A stretch of 64,000 nt of DNA from Eustoma russellianum (Eukaryota > Streptophyta > Magnoliopsida > Gentianales > Gentianaceae). The stretch covers positions 7,631,654 to 7,695,653 of the forward strand of contig AP025069.1 in the NCBI GenBank assembly GCA_036186865.1. Direction: 5' to 3'. This document shows, piece by piece, positions 1 through 11,200 of this stretch. The notes beneath the pieces were generated by a model. The model saw only the letters and a program-made list of their open reading frames with translations, was not told the DNA's origin and did no database searches. The number at the start of each line of letters is the position of its first letter. The stretch's first letter is position 1. Position numbers and translations under genes: made by a program.

Positions 1-420
1 TGTAGAGAGAATTTTGTATCTCATTGAATGAATGAAAAATGCGTTCTGCAGCCTACATTATATACAAACGGTTAAAACAAAAAAGAAGAAGAATGACTAG
101 AAATTACAAGTTTGCCCTTTTGCTACAACTAACTTCATTACTCATTAAGGGCACAATAGTCATTTCACACGGTTAAATCCTTTGGCGCCTAACTTCCTTC
201 TTCTTTGTTGAGCTCTGGACTGCTACTGCGCTTCGCTTCCCACTGATCAACTAGGCAACCTCTGTGCCCCCTATAATAACCGCTCCAACCAACTTACCAG
301 CTCATCATCCAATCATCTCATCCCTTGATTTCTTCTCTGATCCAACAAACTCTGCTCATTCTCACTTGCTCAACTGAATTCCTCCTGCTGCATACACCTC
401 TCATCATCATCATCATCTTT
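1..420. other. Noncoding, possible Copia LTR remnant
   Basis: No convincing coding region is present; the short open frames are low complexity. Around 88-175 the text (an acaagtttgccctt-like stretch, later a gtcatttcacacggtt-like stretch) loosely resembles the order of motifs inside the LTR of Copia-A near 24793-24885. It may therefore be an eroded LTR of a related family, but no TG/CA ends, PBS or TSD can be fixed. The call is weak and based only on visual similarity. Confidence 0.3.
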
Positions 421-500
421 AACAGATCTACAGTTGTATACATATACATGTATATGCATATATACATACATACATATACATATTTATATATATACATAAC
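421..500. repeat. TA/CATA-rich microsatellite
   Basis: The stretch is made of alternating TATA, TACA and CATA units. The open frame across it is low complexity and not a gene. Similar TA tracts border the other copy of the adjacent duplicated segment. Confidence 0.7.
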
Positions 501-1003
501 GTGGTAATTTTTGGAGATAGAATTCTCCGTGTTATTTAAACTCTGAGATTGGCTTAACAGAAAAAAAAAGAAATTTTAAACATGCATTAATTATTATGTA
601 GATTTGAGTTAAAATTATCTAGATTGACACGCTCAGACACACTTGAGTGTTTTTTATATTAAACCATGGCTCAATCTTGCTTATGTTTGCCTACAAAAAG
701 TAAAAAATGTTTCATGTGACATTGAGCTAATTGGACTTTCTTGATTTTTTCTGAGACCATTTTAGAAGATACCAAGTCTAAATTCTAGTTGATTTAATGG
801 TTAGAGAACAAAAAAGACAACCATAAATGGACATTTAGAGAGATAAGTTCAAGAGGTTTTGTTATGAACATTGTTGCGTCACACACTTGGAATTTTGCGG
901 TTGAACCAACGATCCAAATCCGGTTGATATCGTCTAGAAGAAATTGGATTTTCTTGAAGTTATTAAAAAAGTAGTTGCAGAAATACCAAGTCTAACGCTT
1001 ATG
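500..1003. other. Duplicated noncoding segment, copy 1, left part
   Basis: This noncoding stretch aligns by eye, with indels, to 24438-24600 followed by 30171-30430. Shared landmarks are a tatgtagatttga-like run, a cgagattgacac-like run, gcttatgtttgc, catgtgacattg, ttggactttcttgat and ctctagttgatttaat. Copy 1 is broken by the RTE LINE and copy 2 by Copia-A, at different points, so the duplication is older than both insertions. No protein similarity was recognised. Confidence 0.6.
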
Positions 1004-1035
1004 TTATTAAATGAATCATCATCATCATCATCATC
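1004..1035 (-). repeat. RTE left TSD and trinucleotide tail
   Basis: Positions 1004-1016 read TTATTAAATGAAT, repeated exactly at 3812-3824. They are followed by about seven ATC units, which read as a (GAT)n tail on the minus strand. Short tandem-repeat tails instead of poly(A) are typical of RTE-clade LINEs, so this is the element's 3' end. Confidence 0.85.
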
Positions 1036-3811
1036 CGGACCCAGTATATCCCAACGACATTAAAAGCTATCGTTTGGGTCTGGGGAGGTTAAGTAGTAGG
1101 CAGACAATACCTCTATCCCAATGGATAGAGAGTCTGCTTCCAGTGAGACCACCGGCTCTATATGTACCTGCATAAATTACATGATAATAGAAATATGTTG
1201 TGCTAGTGTGTCAGTGAGGAAATTCAAGAAATACAAAGAAAGAACTTTCGATATTAAAATACACATCACGTGTATATGTACATGTAATGTAAAACAACGG
1301 TATAACATATGCAACCATGTGGAAAGTCAAACTAAAGCGTAGATAGTGTCTATGCCTATCTATGTCCTTAAATATACTCTCAAATGTCCCTATATATGAC
1401 ATATACCTTGTTAACCTTAATCTTATGTCTCCATGACCTCCTATCCTGGACTATGTCCTCAGAGAGGTGTAAATCTAGTAGGTCATGCCTTATCTGCTCA
1501 TCCCAAGTCAGTTTGGGTCTGTCTTTACTCCTGTTCCCCTCTACAATGAGGCTTTCAATTGCTCTGACAACCGACGTTGTCTATCTCTGCTTGACATGCC
1601 CAAACCATCTCATTCTGCCCTCTCTTATCTTATCTGATATACTAGCCACACCTAACCTTTCTCGAAACACCTCGTTTCTTATCCGGTCTAGCCTTGTATG
1701 CCCACACATCCATCTTAACATCTTCATCTCTACTACTTCCATCTACACCAGACTTCTTGAGAAATTTTTGTCACACAGCACCCCTGAGGCCGCCCTCCAT
1801 CTACACCACCCTGCTTGAACTCGATGTGCTACATCATTATCTATGTCGCCATTCTTCTGAACAAAAGATCCTAGGATCTTAAACTTACTTACCTGTGATA
1901 CCACTTGACCATCGATGGTGAGCTGGCTATCCTCACTGCCTGCTACGCCGCTGAAGTCGCAGTGCAGATACTCAGTCTTAGAACAGCTAATCTTTAAGCC
2001 TTTTCTCTCTAAAACACTTCTCCACTGTTCTAGTCTCATACTCAGAGTATATCTACTTTCTACAACTAATATAATATCGTCAGTAAAAAGCATACACCAC
2101 GGAACTGCCTCTTGTATCAGCCTTGACAACTCATCAAGGACAACGACAAAAAGAAATGGTCTCAACGCAGACCCTTGATGGAGACCTATCACCACCGGAA
2201 AGAAGTCTGTATTCCCCACAGGCGTACAAATGGTTGTTTTTGTCCTAGCATACATATCTCTAATTATGTCTATATACTTCATAGGGATCCTTCTTGCATC
2301 CAGACTATCCCTTATCAGGTTACGTGGCACACTATCATACGCTTTTTCAATATCGATGAAAACCATATGTAAATCGCGCTTCTTCTCCCTATACTTCTCC
2401 ATTAATCTTCGGAGAATGTGCATTGCTTTTGTAGTTGACCTTCCTTGCATAAAACCAAATTGGTTCACCGTAACCTGAGTTTCTCTCCTAATTCGAGTGT
2501 CGATTACTCTCTCCAATAACTTTATGGTATGGCTTAGCAACTTAATCCCTCTATAGTTCTCACAACACTGTGCGTCTCCTTTGTTCTTATATAGGGGGAC
2601 CACGACATCTTTCTCCACTCATCTGGAATCTTTTGTGTTTTGTAAATATAGTCGAACAGAGTAGTTAGCCATTGGACCCCTTCCTCTCCTAAATACTTCC
2701 ACGCCTCAATGGGTATGTTATATAGGCCTACCGCTTTAGCTCTTCCTATCCTCTTCAGTGCACTCATCACCTCTCCTTGTGTGATGTTCTGACAGTCGGA
2801 GTCATTATGTTGTCGCTGTTGGTTAGTGGTGCTTTCTCGTACTTTATAGTCAGCACTACTGCCGTTGAAAAGTTTGTGAAAGTATGTTTGACATTTCAAC
2901 TTGATGTCTTGTGCTTTGACTAATACATGTCCATCTTCTCCTTTTATAAACTTCCCACCTCCTAGGTCCTGCCTCTTTCGATCCCTAACTTTGTAAATCT
3001 TTAACATATCATGTTCTCCTTCTTTTGTTTCTAGACTCTCATACATCCTTTTATAAGCTGCAGTCTTTGCCTCTGTCACTGCCTTCTTCGCCTTCTTCCT
3101 GGCGATTTTATAATTCTCCATCAATCACACTTTTTCTTCCCCATTGGTGAAGCTTAACAGCTCTCTAAAAACCTTTTGTTTGTCTTTTATTTTTTTTTGC
3201 ACATCCTCATTCCACCACCACGTCTCTTTATGTATGGACTTCTTTCCTATTGTTACCCCGAGCGTTTCTCTCGCCGCTTGAGTAATAGTAGTCGATATAG
3301 CATCCCCTATCTGATTTGTGTCATCATCTAGACGATCTAGTTTCGCAGAGATGACCTTGTCTATGAATATATTAACTTTTTCATTCTTCAAACTTCCCCA
3401 TCGAATCCCAGGTGGGACTTTTCCAACCACCTTACTCAGCTTTTGGCTCAATGCTATAACTACCGCTAATAAACAGTGTTGCATCACCGCTGTCTCTCCT
3501 GGTATAACCTTACAGTCCCTCCACAACCGTCGATCTTCATGCCTCATCAGAAAATAGTTGATCTGTGTTTGACGTCCTCCGCTATTAAACGTGATAAAAT
3601 GTGATTCTTTTTTCTTAAAAAACGAGTTTATAATTCCTAGGTCATGGGCCACTGCTAAGTCTAACAGATCTCAACCCTGTTCGTTTCTATCTCCATAACC
3701 AAACCCGCCATGTACCGCCTGGAAACCATCGCTATTATTTCCAATATGTCCATTAAAATCACCTCCGATACAAATTCGTTCCTCCCTGGGTATTTCCTTT
3801 AACACTACACA
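1017..3811 (-). mobile_element. RTE-clade non-LTR retrotransposon, 5'-truncated
   Basis: On the minus strand the element reads endonuclease, reverse transcriptase, C-terminal region, short 3' UTR and (GAT)n tail. It is 5'-truncated: the copy begins inside the endonuclease domain at 3811, just before the GGDFNGH motif. A perfect 13-bp TSD (TTATTAAATGAAT) flanks it at 1004-1016 and 3812-3824. The exact TSD suggests a clean target-primed insertion, while the stops inside the frame show the copy is dead. It sits in copy 1 of a duplicated segment; the matching position of copy 2 (near 30470) lacks it. Confidence 0.88.
1420..3810 (-). pseudogene. RTE endonuclease/reverse transcriptase remnant
   Basis: Conceptual translation on the minus strand gives an AP-endonuclease piece (GGDFNGH near 3770, about 3125-3800), then RT pieces at 2534-3124 and 1743-2618. 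RT motifs seen are NYRGIKLL, QFGFMQGRST, FIDIEKAYDSVPR, LHQGSA and FTDDIILV. The catalytic box is F-T-DD rather than the usual F/Y-A-DD, with both aspartates kept. Downstream, to about 1420, lies the usual RTE C-terminus ([15 protein letters not shown]). Stops near 3669 and 3122 and frame changes near 2600 and 1745 break it. The family makes cDNA at a nicked target; this copy cannot. Confidence 0.85.
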
Positions 3812-3824
3812 TTATTAAATGAAT
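3812..3824. repeat. RTE right target-site duplication
   Basis: TTATTAAATGAAT, identical to 1004-1016. The flank after it continues the duplicated segment. Confidence 0.85.
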
Positions 3825-4010
<186 letters not shown>

Positions 4011-4724
4011 TTTTTTGGGAAACGAATATATTTATTGATAATCGCCACTTGTGGCGGAGGAACACCATATTACAGCATGTACATTCGTCATTGTAAGAAA
4101 ATAAATGAAATAGAATACAGATAATGGTGTATCTTCAATCGTATATGATATGCCGCATTAAAACCTTGCCAAGAAAAACCACCCTTGTGGATAAAAACTT
4201 GGAAAAGGAAAAAGCATACATATTTATACGGCTATCATCGATACAAAAGCTATGGAAACATGAAGGCATGATCAATGGAAATTAAGTAATAAATGAGTTG
4301 TTGAAGAAGTATGATCCTCGTGGAAGTGTACCTCAGGAAAAAGCAATGTAGTAGTTATCACCATGGAAATTAAGTAATAAATGAGTACAAAAGCATCAAA
4401 CAAACGCGTACCCCAGTCGCCCTGGCTAAAGTTATGCCAGGGTGGTGACCGCTGAAGAATGCTCGCAAATGACCACTTCCGGTTGCACTGACACTGGCAC
4501 AGGAATATTGCTTGTAGGAACATCCTCATCAGTGAAATTTTCATTCTTGTAAACCATAACAATAGAAACACAAACATCAGACAAAGAGATGTATAACAAG
4601 ATAGGATGTGAGGCAGCACGGATAAAACGAGATAGCACACAGTAGGAGAATGCACCAGCGTTGCCTGTGCGCAGTAACACACGCAACGACTTATGTATGT
4701 AGCCGATGTGTGGGTGTGTTGTAC
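4011..4724 (-). mobile_element. L1-1: L1 LINE 3'-end fragment
   Basis: This is a 5'-truncated 3' UTR fragment on the minus strand. It is collinear with the 3' UTR of L1-5 (13235-13970). It carries the family's terminal motif (read on minus, CCTCCGCCACAAGTGG near 4047-4065), the CCAC-AAGG-GTGG stem-loop (4169-4202), a TATAAATA-like box near 4219-4230 and a GTCAC-type hairpin (4416-4449). The 12-bp sequence ACACCCACATAT occurs on both sides (3999-4010 and 4725-4736) and is taken as the TSD. Short open frames inside it are not genes. Confidence 0.75.
4169..4202 (-). other. L1 3' UTR stem-loop (SL3), L1-1 copy
   Basis: On the minus strand an outer stem CCAAG/CTTGG encloses an inner stem CCAC/GTGG with loop AAGG, separated by T-rich symmetric internal loops. 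Outer-stem bases differ from the other four copies in the window but still pair. Confidence 0.65.
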
Positions 4725-4754
4725 ACACCCACATATATATACATATACACCCAC

Positions 4755-4789
<35 letters not shown>

Positions 4790-4795
4790 TGTTTG
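4725..4795. repeat. TA microsatellite and L1-1 right TSD
   Basis: ACACCCACATAT at 4725-4736 is the right TSD of L1-1. A related unit follows at 4745-4758, then a (TA)n run to about 4790. L1-2 begins directly after it. Confidence 0.75.
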
Positions 4796-6299
4796 TGTTA
4801 TCTTCCTTACCACTGCATCTTATGGCTCGCACACGACTTCCGAAGGGTGTCATTCGTGCATTTGAGTATTGGATCTCCAAATTTTTTTGGGGACCAACTA
4901 AACATTATTGGACCTCTTGGAAAAACATCTGCATGCCTACAAATGAGGGTGGCTTAGGCATTCATGATTTATGTTCTATTCAAGCTACTTATTCATGTAA
5001 GATCTGGCATCTATATCATAGCAGTGATTCGCTTTGGGGACGATACATGAGGGCACGTTACAACCATAGAAATAATTTTAGGCCACGACTGTATGATTCT
5101 CCTGGATGGAAGCGTATATGCGTTGTCCATTCTATATGCTTAGATCTTTCAACTGCAGCTTCTACACAGATATGGCCTACACCATTCGGGGCATTCACTT
5201 TACGTGTAGTTTGCGATTTGCTGAGACCGCCAGGATCGTCGCTCCTTTCATGTGATTATATATGGTACCGTACTCAACGTCCAACTGCTCAAATATTTTT
5301 ATGGAAATTCTATAATCACGCACTACCTCTGCCCGATAATTTGAAGCGATTTATGCCTATTATGCCTTCTATCTGTCCATTTTTCCACGCTGTATTAGCA
5401 CATACATTGCATCTATTTTTTGCATGCCCCAAGATTTGGATTATTTTGTCCTACTTCAGCTCGTATTAGATATACACTCCTCTATAGGATCTTGGCGATC
5501 TTATCTCCTTTCCATTTGATGTTCGACATTGCCTACATTTTTAGGTGCCATGCAGATTATCTTCCCAGGCCTTATTCTTTGGAATATATGGAAGCAACAT
5601 GCCTCTATCACTTTTGATGATCAAGATTGGCCTCCCCATCTCCTTATCCTTCTCATTCCACAGGATCTATATACTTGGGCATCTAGTATGTATGGAACAC
5701 GTATTGCCTTCACGGTGCCTCAATTGGTTAATGTTGGGCTTTCTACCCCTATGAGGCATTTTTGACATCATATCCTTTGTTGGATTACTCCACCTGCTAG
5801 ACGATTGAAACTCAATACAGATGCGACGGTAGGCAGGACACATGCTAGCGGCGGTGCCTTACTCCAAGATTATGCTGGCATTTTTATGCATGGCATATCC
5901 TTTCCCTTTCGCTTGGATATGCCCTTAAGGGTTGAAGCGCAAGCTGCTCTACTAGCAACTTTATAGTATCTTCCTCGCTACGTAGATCTTATATTAGAAG
6001 TTGACGGCGCAGATCTTCTTCGATTAACAACTCAATCGTCTCTTTCATTGGCGTCGGATTCAGCATGTTTACGCGCTTTGCTTTTCTCACTGCCCCTTCA
6101 TGTAGTTCGTACACCAAGAGAAACAAACATGCCTACACATCTCTTGGCTCAGCAAGCGCTAGTTTCGCAGCGCTTCACAACCTATGACTCAATGTCTTCA
6201 TTGTCGACTCATATTTCTAGTGTCATTTGCGCTGATGTTACGTTACCAACATTCCGCCACTATAATCCCATTATACCACATGGACCACAGCCGCCATAA
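4796..6299 (+). pseudogene. L1-2 ORF2 C-terminus: thumb, zf-RVT, RNase H
   Basis: 4800-5469 gives the post-RT segment (LPKGVIRAF, ISKFFWGP, NEGGLGIHDL) and the zf-RVT region (FLWKFYNHALPLPDNL, then a C and a later H-x-x-FFAC). After a stop at 5467, 5529-5765 continues the linker. RNase H lies at about 5800-6270 with LNTDATVG (first Asp), RVEAQAAL (Glu) and EVDGADLL (Asp). The final Asp position reads MPTHLLA, so it is His and the site is probably dead. A stop also follows LLATL near 5966. RNase H would degrade the RNA strand of the cDNA hybrid. Confidence 0.78.
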
Positions 6300-6333
6300 A
6301 GTCTCCCATATAGGTTGGCCTTCAACATCTACA

Positions 6334-6363
6334 GTTGCCCATAGCCATTTGACTACGGGCAAC
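6334..6363 (+). other. L1 3' UTR hairpin, L1-2 module 1
   Basis: GTTGCCCATAG pairs with CTACGGGCAAC over 11 positions with one A/C mismatch and an 8-nt loop. It is followed by CTGGGTATG and preceded by a CTCCCATA..GGTTGG box. The same arrangement occurs in L1-3, L1-6 and L1-10. Confidence 0.7.
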
Positions 6364-6513
6364 CTGGGTATGCAAATAATTCTTTACACTTGCATTTCTC
6401 TTCATATGCTATTTACTTTCAAACTCTAACCTGCTTGTTATTTTGTTCCCATACTTATATGGCTGTGCACGCTTTGGATGTCTCCCATTTGGGTTGGCAA
6501 ATTATATTGGACA

Positions 6514-6542
6514 GTTGTCTTGGTCTCATTGACCAAGGTGAC
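6514..6542 (+). other. L1 3' UTR hairpin, L1-2 module 2
   Basis: GTTGTCTTGGTC pairs with GACCAAGGTGAC (12 pairs, three of them G-U) around loop TCATT. Its sequence differs strongly from module 1, but position, stem length and the following GTGGGTACG are kept. Confidence 0.7.
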
Positions 6543-6896
6543 GTGGGTACGTTATGATATCTCTGAATATACTACATTCATTTATCTTTACACTTTGCTC
6601 TGTTTAACCATTTACTCATTACTATCGAGAGGATCATCATGTCCGTTGGCAATCGTTTGGGATCAAGCAAACATGAAGCTCTCCTAAAATTCGACAGACA
6701 TGCAGCAAATAGTTCTCTTATTATTTCTTGTACATTTATTTTTTGACTCATGTCATTATTTTCTTTTTTCTCTTTGGGAGAGTCTCCCGTCAATTATAGG
6801 GCTTTATGTAACCACGATATTCCTCCGCCATAAGTGAGGGTCTCTTATATTAATAAAACACCCGGACGGTACGGTCCGTCTTTCATCAAAAAAATA

Positions 6897-6970
6897 TATG
6901 TATTTGTATACATACATACATACATATATAATATATGTATATATATATATGTATTTTTTAATACTGTACA
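6897..6970. repeat. TA/CATA microsatellite between L1-2 and L1-3
   Basis: The stretch is alternating TATG, TACA and TA units between the A-rich tail of L1-2 and the start of L1-3. It may be a mixture of tail-derived and target-derived repeat. Confidence 0.7.
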
Positions 6971-6980
6971 TAACAAAAAA

Positions 6981-7718
6981 ATGGCGTCTTCTTCTCCAGG
7001 AAATATCGTTAGCGGTGATCGATTGTTTGCGGTAGTCCTTATCGCTGCTGCGCCACCACTAATTCCACTCACGTCGAAACCGATAAGCAAATACAAAGGT
7101 CACCCCGTGCTCTCTTTCACGAACGAAGAGATTGACACGTTAGCCGCGCCTTACCACCTTGTGCTAGTCGGAACTTTTTGGTTCGGCCAGCCACTATTGA
7201 AGGCCATGCGGGATGTTTTTGAATGCATAGGTTTCAAATCTGACGTAAAGGAGACACTTTTGGATCAATCCCATGTTCTTCTGAACTTTATGCATGAGCC
7301 CGACTATATAAGATGCTTTTACCGTCAAACGTGGACAATAGAGAGTTGCACCATGAGAATCAACAAGTGGACTGTTGATTTTGATCCAGCAACGTATGTG
7401 CTTATCGTTCCTATCTGGATAGCGCTACCAGGATTGCCATTGCACTTTCATCAAAAGTCAGTGCTTTTTGAGATTGTTCGTGTTGTTGGGAACCCAATCA
7501 AACTAGTTGTGGCTACTACAGATGGATTAAGACCATCTGTAGCACATATTTGTGTAGAAACTGATTTATCTAAAGAGCTTCCTAAAAAATTGTTCTTGCA
7601 AGGAAAGCAAAAGTTCATCCAGCAACAGATTATATATGAAGATCTTCCTACCTTATGCACAGACTGCCGGCAGCTAGGTCATAATGTTTCATCTTGCGCA
7701 GATCAGCCGCCGCCATAG
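6981..7718 (+). CDS. L1-3 ORF1: DUF4283/CCHC nucleic-acid-binding protein
   Basis: The open frame from ATG 6981 gives about 245 codons. After a short N-terminus comes the DUF4283-type region (about residues 40-190: FTNEEIDTLA, VGTFWFGQP, CFYRQTWTIES, MRINKWTVDFDP, VPIWIALPGLPLHF). Then follow ELPKKLFLQGKQKF and a zinc knuckle CTDCRQLGHNVSSC near residue 230. In plant L1 elements ORF1 binds the element RNA to form the RNP. The stop at 7716 comes right after the knuckle, and the acidic C-terminal tail continues in another frame, so this protein is truncated. It is the best-preserved plus-strand ORF1 here. Confidence 0.8.
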   Translation: MASSSPGNIVSGDRLFAVVLIAAAPPLIPLTSKPISKYKGHPVLSFTNEEIDTLAAPYHLVLVGTFWFGQPLLKAMRDVFECIGFKSDVKETLLDQSHVLLNFMHEPDYIRCFYRQTWTIESCTMRINKWTVDFDPATYVLIVPIWIALPGLPLHFHQKSVLFEIVRVVGNPIKLVVATTDGLRPSVAHICVETDLSKELPKKLFLQGKQKFIQQQIIYEDLPTLCTDCRQLGHNVSSCADQPPP

Positions 7719-8253
7719 CCACAAAAGACTCAAAAACCTTAGACGCTTTGGACAACAAAAAACCTCAGCCTCCTGGCCCGTCAGACATAAACCCTATAAC
7801 GTTGTTGCACCGTCCATCATCCCCTCAAACAGACACTGCTATCATCAATGATCAGGAGGTGCAAGAATCAGTCCAAGAAGATCAAACTGACGAACATGAT
7901 GTCACAATACCAATAATGCAGGATCTCACAAAACTACGATCGGATCAAAAAGATATACTAATGCAATCTAATTTGTAGGAAGATGCAGATACATGTCAAT
8001 CTCTCAATTTAAGCAACAAATGCAAGAGGCGTCGAATAATATAGAGAAACATCTATCCTCTCATCCCGCCTTCCTTCACGATGATGGTATCCTTCAGCTT
8101 GCTTTAGCAAAAATCCTCCTGACAACGACGAATTTTTACAGTGGCTCCAAGGCACAAAAGAAGTTGTCGAACAGATCTACTCCCACGGGCACCCTCAAGT
8201 ATAGTAACACGAAGTGCAATCCATACAAGTTCCTCCCAATTGGATTATTAAAG
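7719..8253 (+). pseudogene. L1-3 ORF1 C-terminal tail remnant
   Basis: Frames at 7694-7978 and 7993-8250 give Pro/Asp/Gln-rich, low-similarity sequence, as expected for the ORF1 tail between the zinc knuckle and ORF2. They follow at least one frameshift near 7715 and a stop at 7976. No domain is recognised; position is the only basis. Confidence 0.5.
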
Positions 8254-11200
8254 ATGAATGCTTTAACATGGAATATAGGAGGTCTTCCCACCTCTTTGGA
8301 GCGCCTAATCATACTATTACATCAAACAAGAATTGATATTGCAGTCATCATCGAGCCTAAACAGCGAGCCTCAATGTTACCTTATTATCGTTTGAAGTTA
8401 GGCTATTCTAATGCCGTTGATACATGCAATGGAAATGTATGGGTGTTTTGGAACTCTTCGGTTTTGGACTTGGTAAATACTGTTCATGATATCCAAACCT
8501 CTTTATTCTCGTTCGTGTTGCGTCAAACACAATAAACATTCTCCGGTCAGTAGATTATGGGCGTCATACGCAGGCTGACAGGCAACCCCTTTGGAGATCA
8601 ATGATTGAAACATCCCACACAATCACGACACCATGGATTATACGGGGTGATTTTCATACATTCTTACGGTTAGAAGAACATAGAACCACTCCCTCTCTTC
8701 GATCTTTGGAGGACTTCAATTCATGTGTGGAGGTATGCTGCTTGCAAGAAATCCCATTTGTAGGATACCCATTTACATTGGCTAGAGGGAAAGGTCTAGG
8801 ACGAGTTATGAGACGATTAGACCGCTATCTATGTACAACTTCTTTTGCTAACCTTTACTCAGTTATGGTGGTTCATCATTTGCACCGAGCCATCGCGTCC
8901 ATTCCGATATCTTAATGCTTGGTCTCAGCATTCTGATTTATTTCGTTCGTTGCATCGCAATGGCAACAATACCCCATGATAGGAGGAATGAGATGATTAT
9001 ACAATAAACTTCATATGCTCAAGAAAGATCGTCGAAAATGGAATCGTGATGTCTACGGCAATATATTTAGCAATATAGCGGCAGCAGAGAAAGAATATTC
9101 CAGATATGAAAAGATTCATGACAATGATCCAAGTCCAGAAAATAGAATGGTCCTATCTCTAGCTCAGGCCCGCCTGCTTCAAGCAAATAAAGCTCAGACT
9201 TCTTATTGGTGCAAAAAATCACTGTTACATGGATGGAGGAAGGGAAGCAAACACTGATTATTTTCATGCCTTGGTGATAAATAGACATCATCGACAAAAC
9301 ATTCAAAACCTGCGAGACTCCATGGAATCCTTTCTGCAGAATAACGATGATTTAGGAAATCCTGCAGTGCAGTATTTTCAACAGCTCTTTTCAAACAAAC
9401 CAATACACAATGTTGATATATTTTTGCAACACATTCTCTCCATGATCACACAATCCGATAATGATATGTTATTGGCAATCCCTGACAAGGCCAAAGTTAA
9501 AAAAGCAGTATGGGATCTTAGTCCAAATAGTGCACCTGGCCGAGACGGATTTAATGGTCATTTCTTTCGCACATGTTGGGATATATTGCACACCGACATC
9601 GCACTTGCAGTGCAAGAATTCTTTTTAGGGGTACCTCCTCCACAAGTGATGATCTCTTCCTTGATCACGTTGATTCCTAAAAAACCAAATCCCACTACCT
9701 TCGCAGATTTTCGTCCCATATGTCTCTCAAACTTTGTCAGCAAGGTAACTACTAGAATTATTGTAACTCATCTATCAACTCTGCTATGAAAGGTGATATC
9801 TCTGGAATAGATTGGCTTTCTCAAGGGACAAGATTAGTGAATATGTGTTGATGGTGAACGAAATGGTGCATTTGATTGATAAAAAAATAGATGGTGCAAA
9901 TGTTATGATCAAACTAGATATGGCAAAAGCTTTCGACAGAGTCAATTGGACCTACCTTGAATCAATCCTACACAAATTTGGCTTTCATCAACGCCTTATT
10001 CGAATCATTATGAACAATATGCAGCATTCTAAACTTTCGATCGCCATTAACGGAGCTACCTATGGTTTTTTCTCTCCCACACGAGGAGTCAAACAAGGTG
10101 ATCCTCTCTCTCTCTGTTGCTATTTATAATCATCTTAGAAGGATTTAGCAGATGTTTAAATCACTTATTCACAATGGGATCACTAAAAGGCTTTGTCTGC
10201 GGAAGAGTTCCAGTTGCTACCCACATGGCATATGCTGACGACTTTCTCATCTTTTTAAATGCGACACATGGTAACTTGACTACATTTCAATTATTTCTCC
10301 ACTCTTATCAACAAGCATCTGGACAATTGGTCAATTATAACAAAATCCAATTTGCCACAAGCACATATGTCACTCCTTGTCACCTTTATAATATTGGTTA
10401 GACATTACAGATGCAACCATCAGAATTGCCCATTAAGTATTTGGGGTCTTACCTTTATTGTGGGGTAAATAGAGCAATCTATTGCACAACATTGATACAA
10501 CACTTTGACAGTAAGCTCACTGGATGGGCATGTAAGCAACTTACTCTAGGTAGCAGACTTGCGTTACTCAAGACGGTGCTTATTGCTATCCCTCTTCACC
10601 TTCTAGCAGCAGCCCGTCTACCCAATAGTGTCCTAACAGCAATTAATCAGAAGATATCTCAATTATCTGGGGGGCCGCTACCACTGGAAGAAGCTAACGG
10701 ATTTAAGTAATCCAAAAAATTAGGGGGGCTTGGAATTCGCAGTTTATCACATATATAACGGGCATATGATTTCAATCTCTTGTGGAACTACCACACTAAG
10801 ACATCGATTTGGTCAAATTATATGCATCAACGGTATGGGACTCGAACGGACTACAGAACCCACATATACGACTCTCTGGGTTGGAAAAGAATTTGCTCAA
10901 TTCATCCGTTATGCTTACAGCTCTCAACTGGTATACCGGACCCTCTATGGCATTCCAGTCCTCCAGGTATATTTTCTATTTTGCACGCATACAATGATCT
11001 GCATCCTACGCGTGCACAAATTTACTCTCACAAGTATATCTGGTGGAAAAATCTCCCTAAAACAGTAAGCATGTTCATGTGGTGACTTTTCACAAAGCTA
11101 TACCAATGGAGGATAACTTGATTCACGACACAACATTTTGTCCAACCATATGTCCATTATGTAAGGCGCAATCAGCAAACATCAATCATATATTCATACA

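Larger units (their letters stand above)
4796..6896 (+). mobile_element. L1-2: 5'-truncated L1 LINE
   Basis: The copy starts in the C-terminal part of ORF2, just after the RT core. It continues through the zinc-binding zf-RVT region and RNase H, then a long 3' UTR ending in CCTCCGCCATAAGTGAGG (6815-6832), AATAAAA and an A-rich tail near 6890. Its left edge abuts a TA microsatellite. The 3' UTR has two tandem copies of a module (about 6301-6420 and 6480-6600), each with a hairpin followed by GGGTA. Confidence 0.8.

Noticed and set aside
1743..2618. Assigning the RTE copy to the L1 family
   Set aside because: Its RT wording (NYRGIKLLSH, IDIEKAYDSVPR), C-terminus and trinucleotide tail are RTE-type and differ from the L1 copies.
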